Of a DNA stretch of 43,229 nt, positions 34,554 to 43,053 are shown in pieces (position 1 is the stretch's first letter; each line of letters begins with the position of its first letter). This DNA comes from Bacillota bacterium. GTDB lineage: Bacteria > Bacillota > Clostridia > Lachnospirales > Cellulosilyticaceae. The translations under genes and the position numbers were made by a program. Under the pieces are notes generated by a model. That model was not told where the DNA came from, did not search any database, and saw only the letters and a program-made list of their open reading frames with translations. Location: assembly GCA_023436395.1 (NCBI GenBank), contig JAEZJJ010000028.1, positions 1 through 43,229 on the forward strand, read 5' to 3'.

Positions 34554-34656
34554 AAAAGAGAGATTAAACCACTAAAATTGATGTGACCCCAATAAGTTAG
34601 ATTTTTAGGTCTAACTTATTGGGGTCAGTTCAAAACTTTGGTTTAATCTCTCTTTT
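34554..34656. terminator. bidirectional terminator with an inserted palindrome in its loop
   Basis: Perfect 18-bp outer arms: AAAAGAGAGATTAAACCA (34554-34571) and TGGTTTAATCTCTCTTTT (34639-34656). They are followed by T-runs in both directions and lie between the convergent SDR and LCP genes. The 67-nt loop is unusually long because it holds the separate palindrome described next. Confidence 0.8.
34584..34627. repeat. perfect palindrome resembling paired IS3-type ends
   Basis: TGACCCCAATAAGTTAGA (34584-34601), 8-nt spacer, exact complement (34610-34627), with looser symmetry just outside. The arm resembles the terminal repeats of some IS3-family (IS150-group) elements as remembered, so it may be a minimal MITE or the scar of an IS. 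Confidence 0.6.
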
Positions 34657-34700
34657 TTGCTGTATATCCTCTTATTACTTATCTAATCATAATCTCTGTT

Positions 34701-36065
34701 CTATTGTAACGTATCTGCTAAATCTTCTCCAATGATTATCTTAATATCTGTTTCTATAGAAGAATCTTGTATGATCTCAGCTGATTCCGTATACTCTAGA
34801 AATTGTCTTGCTTTTGTCTCATCTTTAGCATATATAACAGACTCTGAAATAGTCCCCTCTTCATAATTATCAATACGTGCTACATTATAGCCTTTCTTCT
34901 GCAAAGTATCCTTCAATGTTCCAGCTAATCCTTTTGCATCTGTGGCATTATAGATTTCAATAGATACCCCTTGATCAATAACAGGTACCATACTTTCCTC
35001 AGTACTTGCACTTCCTGATGTAGCTTCTGATTGCTCACCGGCTACTGTCGTATCACAGAAAACATCTATAATGAGGCTAGATAGTTCTTCTTGATCCACG
35101 TAGAAATAGGAAGGCCCTTCATAATCTGCTCCTTCACCAGGTAAGGTATGAAATTCTAAATTATCTAACTCAAAGTCATTTAATAATGTTAAATAATCAA
35201 AAACCTCTGTTAGTGCTACATCTGTTTTAACATCTGTAAATAAGCTTGTTATAATAGATGGGAGATTATTTAGAATAGCTGGGCTCATTACTTTTTTTGC
35301 AAAAGCTTCAAGAAATACTTGTTGTGTTCTTATACGTCCTACATCTCCCTCAGCATATCCATAGCGATATCTTACAAGTCCTTCTGCATCCTTTCCATAT
35401 AATGTCTGAGGGCCTGGTTGTAAATCAATATATAAGGCTTGAGAGGTGTCTTGATAATACATTCTTTGGGGTACATCTACTTCTACCCCACCAATAGCAT
35501 CTACAATTTTGTTAAAAGCTTCTATATTAACAATAACATAATTATCAATAGGCACAGTTAAGATGTTTTGTATCTCATTAATAGTAAAATCTCTAATATT
35601 ACCTGGATTATTATATATTTGCCCATAAGAAGACATTTCATTTAACTTACTAACTGAAATGCTATTTCCAGTTAGCTGCTTATATTTGCTCCGTTGCCTC
35701 TCCGACCATGTAACCTTTGTATCACGTGGTATACTAATGACCTTCACTTTATTGGTCAAACTATTGAAGTTAACTACAAGAATGACATCCGTTCTTGTTT
35801 CATCCTTATCCACACCAAAAACAGCAATTGTCTTATTAATTTCACCACGTTCTTTTCTATCATCTTCTTTTTTCTGTTCTTCTTCACTTAGTACTTCATT
35901 TTGAAATGCACTACTTGGCTTTTGCAAAATAAGGTTATTATAGGCAGTGAAAACTCCTATTATAGCAACTACGCATACTGCCAATGTAATACCCGCTGAT
36001 ATCCCAAAAGTCTTTAAGAGCTTCTTTTGTTGCTTTTTCGTGAGCCCTTTTTTATTTTGCTCCAT
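34701..36065 (-). CDS. second LCP family polymer ligase
   Basis: 454 residues. It has the same plan as the LCP at 31170-32432: a basic N-terminus (EQNKKGLTKKQQKKLLK), one helix (about 20-40), an LCP domain (about 80-310, with VFGVDKDETRTDVILVVNFN, ISIPRDTKVTW, GLVRYRYGYAEGDVGRI) and a LytR_C domain (about 365-450, VSIEIYNATDAKGLAG). A Ser/Thr/Glu-rich linker (about 340-360) separates them. The two probably arose by duplication and may differ in polymer or growth phase. GGGGGATAT precedes the ATG. A TATAAT at 36113-36118 (minus) may be its -10 box. Confidence 0.92.
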   Translation of the reverse strand: MEQNKKGLTKKQQKKLLKTFGISAGITLAVCVVAIIGVFTAYNNLILQKPSSAFQNEVLSEEEQKKEDDRKERGEINKTIAVFGVDKDETRTDVILVVNFNSLTNKVKVISIPRDTKVTWSERQRSKYKQLTGNSISVSKLNEMSSYGQIYNNPGNIRDFTINEIQNILTVPIDNYVIVNIEAFNKIVDAIGGVEVDVPQRMYYQDTSQALYIDLQPGPQTLYGKDAEGLVRYRYGYAEGDVGRIRTQQVFLEAFAKKVMSPAILNNLPSIITSLFTDVKTDVALTEVFDYLTLLNDFELDNLEFHTLPGEGADYEGPSYFYVDQEELSSLIIDVFCDTTVAGEQSEATSGSASTEESMVPVIDQGVSIEIYNATDAKGLAGTLKDTLQKKGYNVARIDNYEEGTISESVIYAKDETKARQFLEYTESAEIIQDSSIETDIKIIIGEDLADTLQ

Positions 36066-36263
36066 AAAAAAATATCCCCCTAAGTATACATACGTTTAAT
36101 GACCTAACAATCATTATAATCCATATATTTATTCAAAATAAACTATATATGTATAATGTAATCTAATTGTAATATAACTTTTTTTGCTATTTAAGCCTCA
36201 TTTTACTACCTATTCATTGCATATATAGTTTCCTCAACTATTTTAGCACATATTGGCATTTAA

Positions 36264-36571
36264 TCAATCAAAATAATCACCTCCATCAGGAGAAAATTCA
36301 TAGCCTCTTATAGTATCAGCTTTCAATGCCTGCACTTTCTTACTATTCTGCCGTTCTTCCCACAAATCTGCAATGTATGGTTCTTATACAAGATATTGAC
36401 TTCATCTTTATTCATATTATAGTTCGTCAAAGCATTAAAGACTTCTTCCTTTGTTTCAAAGTAGGCTATTGCTTTTTTGTGCTGATGTTTCTTTCCTTGT
36501 TCATCAATCTCAATGTCCGTAGTAATCCTTGTTATGTACTTCTTTCGTAAGTTCTTTCTATATACTAGCAC
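36264..36571 (-). pseudogene. frameshifted N-terminal relic of a tyrosine recombinase (integrase)
   Basis: The 82-codon frame from GTG 36571 begins LVYRKNLRKKYITRI and continues QHKKAIAYFETKEEVFNALTNYN, typical of the arm-binding domain of Firmicutes phage or Tn integrases. A frame change near 36375 restores the expected core-binding start: ADLWEERQNSKKVQALKADTIRGYE, which ends at a stop at 36264-36266. The catalytic domain is gone. There is no ribosome binding site. It is therefore a remnant of a past mobile element. Confidence 0.7.
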
Positions 36572-36617
36572 TATGTCCAGTATCTATGTAACATTTTAAC
36601 AAATTGGAAGTTGACGA

Positions 36618-37010
36618 TCACATGTATATATACCAATAGACACCATACTTATCTAAAACATCTGCACTACAAACACTCCATGGTAGAGGACCAAGTGGTC
36701 TACATATAACACCTTCCGCAGCCAACATACTATATGCCAGTTTTATTTCATCTTCTGTATTGAATTTAAGTCCAACACTTGTAGTCGGTGATACCTCGTT
36801 TTTTGCAAATTCATGCATAGCAGAAACTAACACATTATTTTGGGATTCGCTAACTGCAAAAACAATCACCCCATATTTTTGCAATTCTGCATGTATATAT
36901 GTACCGTCTGGGAATTTTTCATTATATCCTAACGATAGCCCGAAAGCTTCTTGATAGAATTTCACCGCTTCCAATGTATTATTGATATATAGCGTCATAC
37001 CAGTTTGCAT
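36618..37010 (-). CDS. VOC-family (glyoxalase-fold) protein, PhnB-like
   Basis: 130 residues. It begins MTLYINNTLEAVKFYQEAFGLSLGYNEKFPDG and ends with a second beta-alpha-beta unit (LLGPLPWSVCSADVLDKYGVYWYIYM-like order), the usual VOC/PhnB arrangement. Such small proteins are metal enzymes or resistance and binding proteins, and the substrate cannot be read from the sequence. GGAGG lies 7 nt before the ATG. It sits between two gene remnants, suggesting a recently remodelled segment. Confidence 0.75.
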   Translation of the reverse strand: MQTGMTLYINNTLEAVKFYQEAFGLSLGYNEKFPDGTYIHAELQKYGVIVFAVSESQNNVLVSAMHEFAKNEVSPTTSVGLKFNTEDEIKLAYSMLAAEGVICRPLGPLPWSVCSADVLDKYGVYWYIYM

Positions 37011-37173
37011 AATTTACCTCCATAAATTCAAATTTGATAATATCATTATATCGAATTCCACAGATTATACCATCACTTTTTTGGTTGCGTTTCTGCTGAT
37101 TTATCACCTCATAAGCCTTATTTCTGTTCTTACGTTCCAACGCTTCTTTATCTTCAATCAACTTGTTATACAA
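37011..37173 (-). pseudogene. possible gene fragment with charged helix, unknown
   Basis: Between the rpsI terminator and the VOC gene, the frame from TTG 37173 runs through EDKEALERKNRNKAYEVINQQKR. It has no ribosome binding site and its start overlaps the terminator arm. It may be the tail of a lost gene; its frame then runs into the VOC gene. Confidence 0.2.
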
Positions 37174-37180
37174 GCATAAA

Positions 37181-37207
37181 AGAAAGCCCCATAAAATGGG
37201 GCTTTCT
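37181..37207 (-). terminator. intrinsic terminator of the rplM-rpsI operon
   Basis: Perfect 12-bp stem AGAAAGCCCCAT with a 3-nt loop, then TTTATGC on the minus strand. Confidence 0.9.
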
Positions 37208-37236
37208 TGATATCTTGAAAAATAATTTCCTGCGTA

Positions 37237-37629
37237 TTATCTCTTAGAGAATTGTGGTGCACGACGAGCTGCTTTAAGACCGTATTTTTTACGTTCTTTC
37301 ATACGAGGATCTCTAGTTAAGAATCCTGCTTTTTTAAGAGCTGGTCTGAAATCACCATCAGCTTGAAGTAATGCACGGCTGATTCCGTGACGGATTGCTC
37401 CAGCTTGTCCAGTTGTACCACCACCGTATACATTTACAAGTACATCAAATCTTCCTAATGAATTTGTTAATGCTAAAGGTTGACGAGTGATAACTTTTAA
37501 TGTTTCTAAACCGAAGTATTCTTCGATATCTCTTTTGTTAATTGTGATTTTACCTGTTCCAGGTACAAGGTATACTCTAGCTACTGAACTTTTACGTCTA
37601 CCTGTTCCGTAATATCTAACTGCTGCCAT
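37237..37629 (-). CDS. rpsI: 30S ribosomal protein S9
   Basis: 130 residues, the normal length. RYYGTGRRKSSVARVYLVPGTGKITINKRDIEEYF at the start, GGGTTGQAGAIRHGISRAL in the middle and the basic end RRAPQFSKR, with the C-terminal SKR that reaches the tRNA in the P site, are all present. It follows rplM by 23 nt with a GGAGG site and ends at a strong terminator. Confidence 0.98.
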   Translation of the reverse strand: MAAVRYYGTGRRKSSVARVYLVPGTGKITINKRDIEEYFGLETLKVITRQPLALTNSLGRFDVLVNVYGGGTTGQAGAIRHGISRALLQADGDFRPALKKAGFLTRDPRMKERKKYGLKAARRAPQFSKR

Positions 37630-37652
37630 TTAATTTTCCTCCTCCCGAGTGA

Positions 37653-38084
37653 TTAGAATTTTAATTCTACTGGTTTTTGTGCTTCGTGGTTGTGCTCTGT
37701 TCCAGCATATACACGAAGGTTAGTAAGCATTTTTCTTCCTAAGCTGTTTTTTGGAAGCATCCCTTTAACAGCGTGCATAATAACTCTTTCAGGATGTGTG
37801 TCCATCATTTGACGAGCTGTAGTTTCTCTTAAACCGCCAGCGTATCCTGTGTGTCTTCTATATAATTTTTGATCTAATTTTTTACCTGTGAATACTACTT
37901 TATCTGCGTTAATAACGATTACATTATCACCACAATCTACGTGTGGAGTATAAGTTGGTTTGTTCTTACCTCTTAATACTGATGCAATTTGGCTTGAAAG
38001 TCTACCTACTGTTTGACCTTCAGCGTCAATAACATACCATTGTTTTTCAACGTTTTGTGCGTTTGCCATGTATGTTGTTCTCAT
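37653..38084 (-). CDS. rplM: 50S ribosomal protein L13
   Basis: 143 residues. MRTTYMANAQNVEKQWYVIDAEGQTVGRLSSQIA, HTGYAGGLRETTARQMM, VKGMLPKNSLGRKMLTNLRVYAGTEHNHEAQKP are standard L13 blocks. The start with MRTTYMAN (38084) is right because AAAGGAGG lies 8 nt upstream. It is transcribed from its own strong promoter and cotranscribed with rpsI. Confidence 0.98.
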   Translation of the reverse strand: MRTTYMANAQNVEKQWYVIDAEGQTVGRLSSQIASVLRGKNKPTYTPHVDCGDNVIVINADKVVFTGKKLDQKLYRRHTGYAGGLRETTARQMMDTHPERVIMHAVKGMLPKNSLGRKMLTNLRVYAGTEHNHEAQKPVELKF

Positions 38085-38135
38085 TTAATATACCTCCTTT
38101 GGATCTTATAAAACTAGGTTAATTTCTATTTGTCA

Positions 38136-38164
38136 TATAAAATCCGGGGCTATTGGATTTTATA
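38136..38164 (-). promoter_or_regulatory. leader hairpin upstream of rplM, possible L13 leader
   Basis: TATAAAATCC (38136-38145) pairs perfectly with GGATTTTATA (38155-38164) around a 9-nt loop, in the roughly 100-nt leader between promoter and rplM. Firmicutes rplM genes often carry an autoregulatory L13 leader; the match to that family was not computed. Confidence 0.4.
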
Positions 38165-38188
38165 AGTGGTCTCATTAACACAAATTAT

Positions 38189-38217
38189 ATTATATTATTT
38201 ACAAAATAAACTGTCAA
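38189..38217 (-). promoter_or_regulatory. strong sigma-A-type promoter of rplM-rpsI
   Basis: TTGACA (38212-38217, read on the minus strand), a 17-nt spacer and TATAAT (38189-38194): perfect consensus boxes. The leader transcript would be about 100 nt. Confidence 0.85.
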
Positions 38218-38486
38218 GCTTTTTGCTGTGGATTATTTTTACTATTTCTACATATTTTCTTATCTATTTTTTGTTTTAAAATACCTAAATGCACTAGTGT
38301 TTATATTTTGATTATCATACTTTTCTATTACTCTATAGGTTCTAAGTAATCTTCAAATATTGATGTCTAATTCCACAAAAAGACTGTGGATAACATCAAA
38401 AACATCTAAAAAAATGAGATATGAAACATTAACAATAACTCATTCAATTATTATATTTTTTATCTTCTATCCTTCATTTGCAATTC
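38218..38486. other. intergenic region between truA and the rplM promoter
   Basis: AT-rich, no gene. No convincing terminator for truA was seen, so truA transcripts may continue into rplM. Confidence 0.5.
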
Positions 38487-39224
38487 TTATTCATATACAA
38501 TATTAAGCATAGTTAATCCTTGTGGTGGGGCAGTTGGCCCAGCGAGTTCTCTATTCTTTGAGGCTATCATTGTTTTTATTGCCTCAATGTTAATCTTATT
38601 TTCATTCACATCAATAAGTGTTCCAACGATGATTCTCACCATATTATATAAAAATCCATTACCACAAACATCTATGGTAACTAAGTTTCCTTCTTTTTTA
38701 ATATCTATAGAATAGATTATTCGTACTGTATCCTTGACCGTGCTTCCTGATGCACAAAAACATGCGAAGTCGTGCTCTCCTACCATTTCTTCGGCTGCTG
38801 CTTGCATACGCTCTATATTCATTTCATAAGGATATAAAAGTGAGTATTTATATAAAAATGGATCTCTAATTTTTGCATTTAGGATTTGGTAACGATAAGT
38901 TTTTCTCTTCGCGCCAAAACGTGGATGAAACGATTCACTTACTTCCTCTACTGATTGTACTGAAATATCAGGTGGCAACTGACTATTAATTGCCTTGGCT
39001 AACCTGTCTGCTGGTATCTTTGTCTCTGAATCAAATACACAACACTGTGCATAGGCATGAACACCTCTATCTGTTCTTCCTGCCCCCAGTGTACGTACTT
39101 CATGTTGTACAATCTTAGCAATTGCAGCATCCAAAGTACCTTGAATAGTTGTAGCATTTGGTTGTTTTGCGAAACCATTATAATTTGTCCCATCATATGC
39201 CACAATTAATTTAAATCTCTTCAT
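38487..39224 (-). CDS. truA: tRNA pseudouridine synthase A
   Basis: 245 residues. IVAYDGTNYNGFAKQPNATTIQGTLDAA, the catalytic aspartate in LGAGRTDRGVHAYAQ, RFGAKRKTYRYQI, and GNGFLYNMVRIIVGTLIDV with GLTMLNIVY are the TruA blocks. It modifies uridines 38-40 in tRNA anticodon arms. In related genomes it follows ecfT closely; here the gap is over 1 kb and is filled by repeat copy C. AGGAGG precedes the start. Confidence 0.97.
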   Translation of the reverse strand: MKRFKLIVAYDGTNYNGFAKQPNATTIQGTLDAAIAKIVQHEVRTLGAGRTDRGVHAYAQCCVFDSETKIPADRLAKAINSQLPPDISVQSVEEVSESFHPRFGAKRKTYRYQILNAKIRDPFLYKYSLLYPYEMNIERMQAAAEEMVGEHDFACFCASGSTVKDTVRIIYSIDIKKEGNLVTIDVCGNGFLYNMVRIIVGTLIDVNENKINIEAIKTMIASKNRELAGPTAPPQGLTMLNIVYE

Positions 39225-39381
39225 CCCTCAGATTTCCTCCTAAAATATACTTATCTTTTTATAGTATATACCAAAACCTACTCATTATAAACTACTTACT
39301 ATTACCAGTAGAAGCTTTCCTTAGAAGTAACCTCTTATTTTTCTAAACTGTATCCTAAGATAACTGTCAAATTGAGATTTG

Positions 39382-39659
39382 AATAATAACATATAATGCT
39401 AAGTGGCCGCTATGTAGACTGGCTAGGGAACTTACTTCCAGCTACTGTCTCAAGTCGCTAAGAAGCTCTAAACTCATAATCCTTATGAACGGCTGAAAAC
39501 TCGCTAACGCTCAAACACTCAGCCTAAAACCCATAAGGATTATTTCGTTAAGAGCTTCTAAGCTTGTCTCCAAGGCAACTTCCAGTAAGCCCCCTATCCA
39601 GCCTACATAGCTACTGCTTAGCAAGAACAAAATAAGGGGTAGTTTTATACGTTATTGTT
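39382..39659. repeat. repeat copy C, hairpin 1 (278 nt)
   Basis: The ends AATAATAACATATAA (39382-39396) and TTATACGTTATTGTT (39645-39659) are mostly complementary. Inside, the stems of copy A recur with scattered changes. The tip is at 39485-39534, with GGCTGA/TCAGCC conserved. It is one rod-like long hairpin between truA and ecfT. Confidence 0.85.
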
Positions 39660-39878
39660 TGGGCGCCTGCCCCTGGCTTCTCAGTGTTTAAAGAAAAAGG
39701 GAGATAGTGAACTATAATACCTGTTATAAGTGAATGTCTAAATATTTTATAACATCTTGATAGTCAGTATGTTAGGGGCTTCATGCATATTCTTACAGTT
39801 TAGAAATAACATAGAAAAATCACTTGTAAGTTTAGTTTAGCATCATCTTTTTACATGCATTCTCACCTGTCGTGGTAG
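39660..39878. repeat. repeat copy C, linker between hairpins
   Basis: It starts GGGCGCCTGCCC as in copy A; the middle part is much less conserved than the hairpins. No gene is present. Confidence 0.6.
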
Positions 39879-40139
39879 TTTGTAAGCACAATAACGCTGA
39901 GAGAAAGGAGAGGGGAAGGGCTGTCTGGAAGAGTGACTTGGGAGTATTTTTTAGAAGCACTTAGCGAACGTTTTAGATGGGTGTTAGCACGAGTGCCGTG
40001 TGCCCTGTGGGTATTTGACCAACGGGAGTTTTCGTGCGTTCATCTAAATAAGTGAGCTTAGTGCTTAAAAAAATATGGACCGGAACACTGGAAGATAGCC
40101 CTTCCCCTCTCCTTTCCGCCCATCACCATCACTTACAAA
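39879..40139. repeat. repeat copy C, hairpin 2 (261 nt)
   Basis: The ends TTTGTAAG (39879-39886) and CTTACAAA (40132-40139) match copies A and B. GGAGAGGGGAAGGGC pairs perfectly with GCCCTTCCCCTCTCC. The tip (39977-40043) is enlarged by about 20 nt, and its closing pair set has changed to GCACGA (39987-39992) with TCGTGC (40032-40037). Confidence 0.85.
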
Positions 40140-40224
40140 TCCCAAGACACTGACAAAACCCATCTGCTAACACATCTAGTCGTAACACTCATCTGTTACT
40201 TTTCCTTCTGTCAGTAGCGGGATA

Positions 40225-40275
40225 AGTAGAAAAGGTGTATGATTTAGTCTCCCTAATTCATACACCTTTTCTACT
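40225..40275. terminator. hairpin downstream of ecfT
   Basis: Perfect 18-bp arms, AGTAGAAAAGGTGTATGA (40225-40242) and 40258-40275, with a 15-nt loop. The T-rich side follows in the plus direction, while on the minus strand it reads TATCCCGC, so its efficiency for ecfT is uncertain. Confidence 0.6.
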
Positions 40276-40283
40276 TTTATTAT

Positions 40284-41075
40284 TTATAGTATTAAACAGC
40301 CTGCAATGAATACTACACCTACTAACAAGGCCATTAAGTCTCTTCTATCATACTTTAAGCTATTTAATCTTGTCCTGCCTACTCCCCCTCTATAGCAACG
40401 TGCTTCCATGGCCATAGCAAGTTCATCTGCTCTTCTAAAGGCAGATATAAAGAGTGGCACCATAATAGGGACCATCGCTTTTGCTCTTTGAATAATATTG
40501 CCACTTTCAAAGTCTGCTCCTCTAGCTGTTTGCGCTTTCATTATTTTATCTGTTTCCTCTAATAAAATAGGTATAAAGCGAAGTGAAATACTCATCATCA
40601 TCGCTATTTCATGTGCTGGTACACCAATTTTCCTAAATGGATTTAATAAATTTTCTATCCCATCTGTGAGTTCAATAGGTGATGTGGTTAGCGTTAATAA
40701 AGATGTCCCTACAATGAGTAAGACTAATCTAATTCCCATTTTAGCTGCTAATACTAAACCCTCATCCGTAATTCTAAAAATCCACCAACTCCAGATTTCA
40801 TTTCCTGTAGATGTAAAGAACATATTAAGTATCACGGTGAACAACAAGATAAACATAATACTCTTTAGTCCCTTTAGCATAAATTTCAAAGGTACTTTAC
40901 TTGCTCTTACCGCACTATAAAAACATATTGCTACAAAAGCATAACCTATAAAGGACTTAATAAAAAACAATCCTATAATATATGCAAAGGTGAAAAGAAT
41001 TTTTGTCCTAGGATCTAATTTATGAATAAGGGAAGCAGACGGATAATATTGCCCTATTGTAATATCTCTAATCAT
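40284..41075 (-). CDS. ecfT: ECF transporter transmembrane protein EcfT
   Basis: 263 residues. IGQYYPSASLIHKLDPRTKILFTFAYI is the typical beginning, followed by about five helices. The coupling motifs ARGADFE and MEARCYRGGVGRTR near the end contact the ATPases. It energises several substrate-binding (S) components for vitamins; no S component lies in the window. The start overlaps ecfA2 by 8 nt. Confidence 0.95.
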   Translation of the reverse strand: MIRDITIGQYYPSASLIHKLDPRTKILFTFAYIIGLFFIKSFIGYAFVAICFYSAVRASKVPLKFMLKGLKSIMFILLFTVILNMFFTSTGNEIWSWWIFRITDEGLVLAAKMGIRLVLLIVGTSLLTLTTSPIELTDGIENLLNPFRKIGVPAHEIAMMMSISLRFIPILLEETDKIMKAQTARGADFESGNIIQRAKAMVPIMVPLFISAFRRADELAMAMEARCYRGGVGRTRLNSLKYDRRDLMALLVGVVFIAGCLIL

Positions 41076-41934
41076 GATCTTCTCCTTTCTCCTTTAAATA
41101 GGCTACTATATGAGCAGCTGCCTCTTCTACAGTTAACACATCTGTAGTAATAGGCATACCTTTTTTCTTTAAATCTTCCATGATATATCTAATCTGTGGC
41201 ATAGCAAGTCCAATCTCCTCTAATGCTTTGCCATGAGCAAATACTTCTCTTGGTGAGCCATTGTATTTAATCTTTCCTTTATATAAAACAAAGAGTTTCT
41301 CTGCATATTTAGCCACATCTTCCATGCTATGTGAAATAAGGACAATAGTGAGTCCTAAATTCTCATGCATCTTCTTGAGCTGTGCAAAGAGCTCATTTCT
41401 GCCCTTAGGGTCTAAGCCAGCTGTAGGTTCATCTAAAATTAGAATTTCTGGGTTCATTGCTAATACCCCAGCTATAGCTACTCTTCTTTTTTGACCACCA
41501 GATAGTTCAAAAGGTGATTTCTCATAATAAGATTCATCTAATCCTACTGCTTCTAAGCTGAATTTAACTCTCTCTTCAATCTCCTCTACTGATAATCCCA
41601 TGTTCTTAGGGCCAAAAGCCACATCAGCTTTTACAGTCATTTCAAAAAGCTGATATTCTGGATATTGAAAGACTAAACCTACCTTTTGCCTAATGGCCTT
41701 TCTATCTACCTTCTCATCATGAATATTCTCGCCATTAATACGGACTTGTCCTTGAGTTGGCTTTAAGAGTCCATTAAACATCTGAATAAGGGTACTTTTG
41801 CCCGAACCTGTATGTCCGATGATTCCTATGAACTCACCTTTTTCTATCTCTATATTAATATCTTCTAAAGCTACTTTTTCAAAAGGCATTCCTTCATTAT
41901 ATATATGTGATAAATGTTCTATTTTAATTGACAT
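41068..41934 (-). CDS. ecfA2: ECF transporter ATPase EcfA2
   Basis: 288 residues. Walker A is GHTGSGKST near residue 38, the Q-loop is VFQYPEYQLFEMTV, the signature is LSGGQKRRVAIAG and Walker B is ILILDEPTAGLDP with ISHSMEDV. The YPEYQLFE loop identifies the A2 subunit. It overlaps ecfA1 and ecfT on either side, so the three are cotranslated as the shared ECF module. Confidence 0.95.
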   Translation of the reverse strand: MSIKIEHLSHIYNEGMPFEKVALEDINIEIEKGEFIGIIGHTGSGKSTLIQMFNGLLKPTQGQVRINGENIHDEKVDRKAIRQKVGLVFQYPEYQLFEMTVKADVAFGPKNMGLSVEEIEERVKFSLEAVGLDESYYEKSPFELSGGQKRRVAIAGVLAMNPEILILDEPTAGLDPKGRNELFAQLKKMHENLGLTIVLISHSMEDVAKYAEKLFVLYKGKIKYNGSPREVFAHGKALEEIGLAMPQIRYIMEDLKKKGMPITTDVLTVEEAAAHIVAYLKEKGEDHD

Positions 41935-42773
41935 ATCGCCTCTGTCACCTCTTCTACTGTTAGTAAATCTATAGGTAAGTTAAAGCCTTGTTGATTTAGC
42001 AAGTATACGAGATATGTTGTATCTGGCACATCTAAACCTATATCTTTAATCTTCTTCACTTCTTTAAATACTTCTTTAGGTGTTCCCTGTAAAATAACTT
42101 GTCCTTTATCCATTACTACAATACGATCAGCTAATATGGCTTCTTGCATGTAATGAGTGATATGAATAATAGTAATACCATGTTCTTTATTGAGCTTTTC
42201 CATGGTTTTCATTACTTGTCTTCTTCCAATAGGGTCAAGCATAGCTGTAGATTCATCAAATACAATACACTTAGGCTTCATAGCTATAACACCCGCAATG
42301 GCTATACGTTGTTTTTGTCCACCTGAAAGTTGATTAGGAGATCTTCTTTTATATTCACTCATTCCAACTGTTTCTAAAGCTTCATCAACTCTTTTTCTTA
42401 TTTCAGTTGGTTCTATACCTAAGTTCTCAGGGCCAAAGGCGACATCCTCTTCAATAATCGTTGCTACAATTTGATTATCTGGGTTTTGAAAAACCATTCC
42501 TACTTGTTTACGAATTTCCCAAACATTCTCCTTATCAGTAGCATCAATACCACTAATAACTAAAGTCCCCTCTTTAGGTGACAAGATGCCATTTAGGTGC
42601 TTAGCAAAAGTTGATTTTCCTGAACCATTATGCCCTAGAATAACTAAAAATTCACCTTCTTTTACTTCCACATTAATGTGATTTAACGCTTCTATTGTAT
42701 CCTTAACTTCTCCATTATCGTCATAATTATAATATTCAAATGCAAGGTTTTCAGCTTGTATAATATTCTCCAT
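41919..42773 (-). CDS. ecfA1: ECF transporter ATPase EcfA1
   Basis: 284 residues. GHNGSGKST (Walker A), VFQNPDNQIVATIIEEDVAFGPENLG (A1-type Q-loop), QLSGGQKQRIAIAG (signature) and CIVFDESTAMLDP (Walker B) with THYMQEAI. It is first of the ECF unit and overlaps ecfA2 by 16 nt. AGAGGTG precedes the ATG. About 145 residues of shared ABC core distinguish it from EcfA2 mainly by the NPDNQ loop. Confidence 0.95.
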   Translation of the reverse strand: MENIIQAENLAFEYYNYDDNGEVKDTIEALNHINVEVKEGEFLVILGHNGSGKSTFAKHLNGILSPKEGTLVISGIDATDKENVWEIRKQVGMVFQNPDNQIVATIIEEDVAFGPENLGIEPTEIRKRVDEALETVGMSEYKRRSPNQLSGGQKQRIAIAGVIAMKPKCIVFDESTAMLDPIGRRQVMKTMEKLNKEHGITIIHITHYMQEAILADRIVVMDKGQVILQGTPKEVFKEVKKIKDIGLDVPDTTYLVYLLNQQGFNLPIDLLTVEEVTEAICQLK

Positions 42774-43021
42774 GGTACACCTCTTTACTATATATACTTA
42801 TTAATACTTAAATTTAGATTGTCATTAGTAGAATTTATCTCAATGCTTTTAATAGTTGTCTCATTCCTCTATTTCATTTTCTATTATTGAAGTACTTATA
42901 ACTATATATAATATAAACTAATTATCTAAGCCTTGACTAGTTTTTAACTCCACTCTACTTCTATTATCCTTAATCGTATCGATACACTTTATTCTTATTA
43001 ACATAAATTTATATAAAAGAA
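42774..43021. other. AT-rich gap between rplQ and ecfA1
   Basis: About 250 nt without a gene. It should carry the ecfA1 promoter, but no clear pair of boxes was chosen. Confidence 0.4.
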
Positions 43022-43048
43022 AGGGATTAAGAACATCTCTTAATCCCT
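43022..43048 (-). terminator. intrinsic terminator after rplQ
   Basis: Perfect 11-bp stem AGGGATTAAGA with a short loop; the minus strand continues TTCTTTTATATAAA. Confidence 0.85.
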
Positions 43049-43053
43049 AGATA

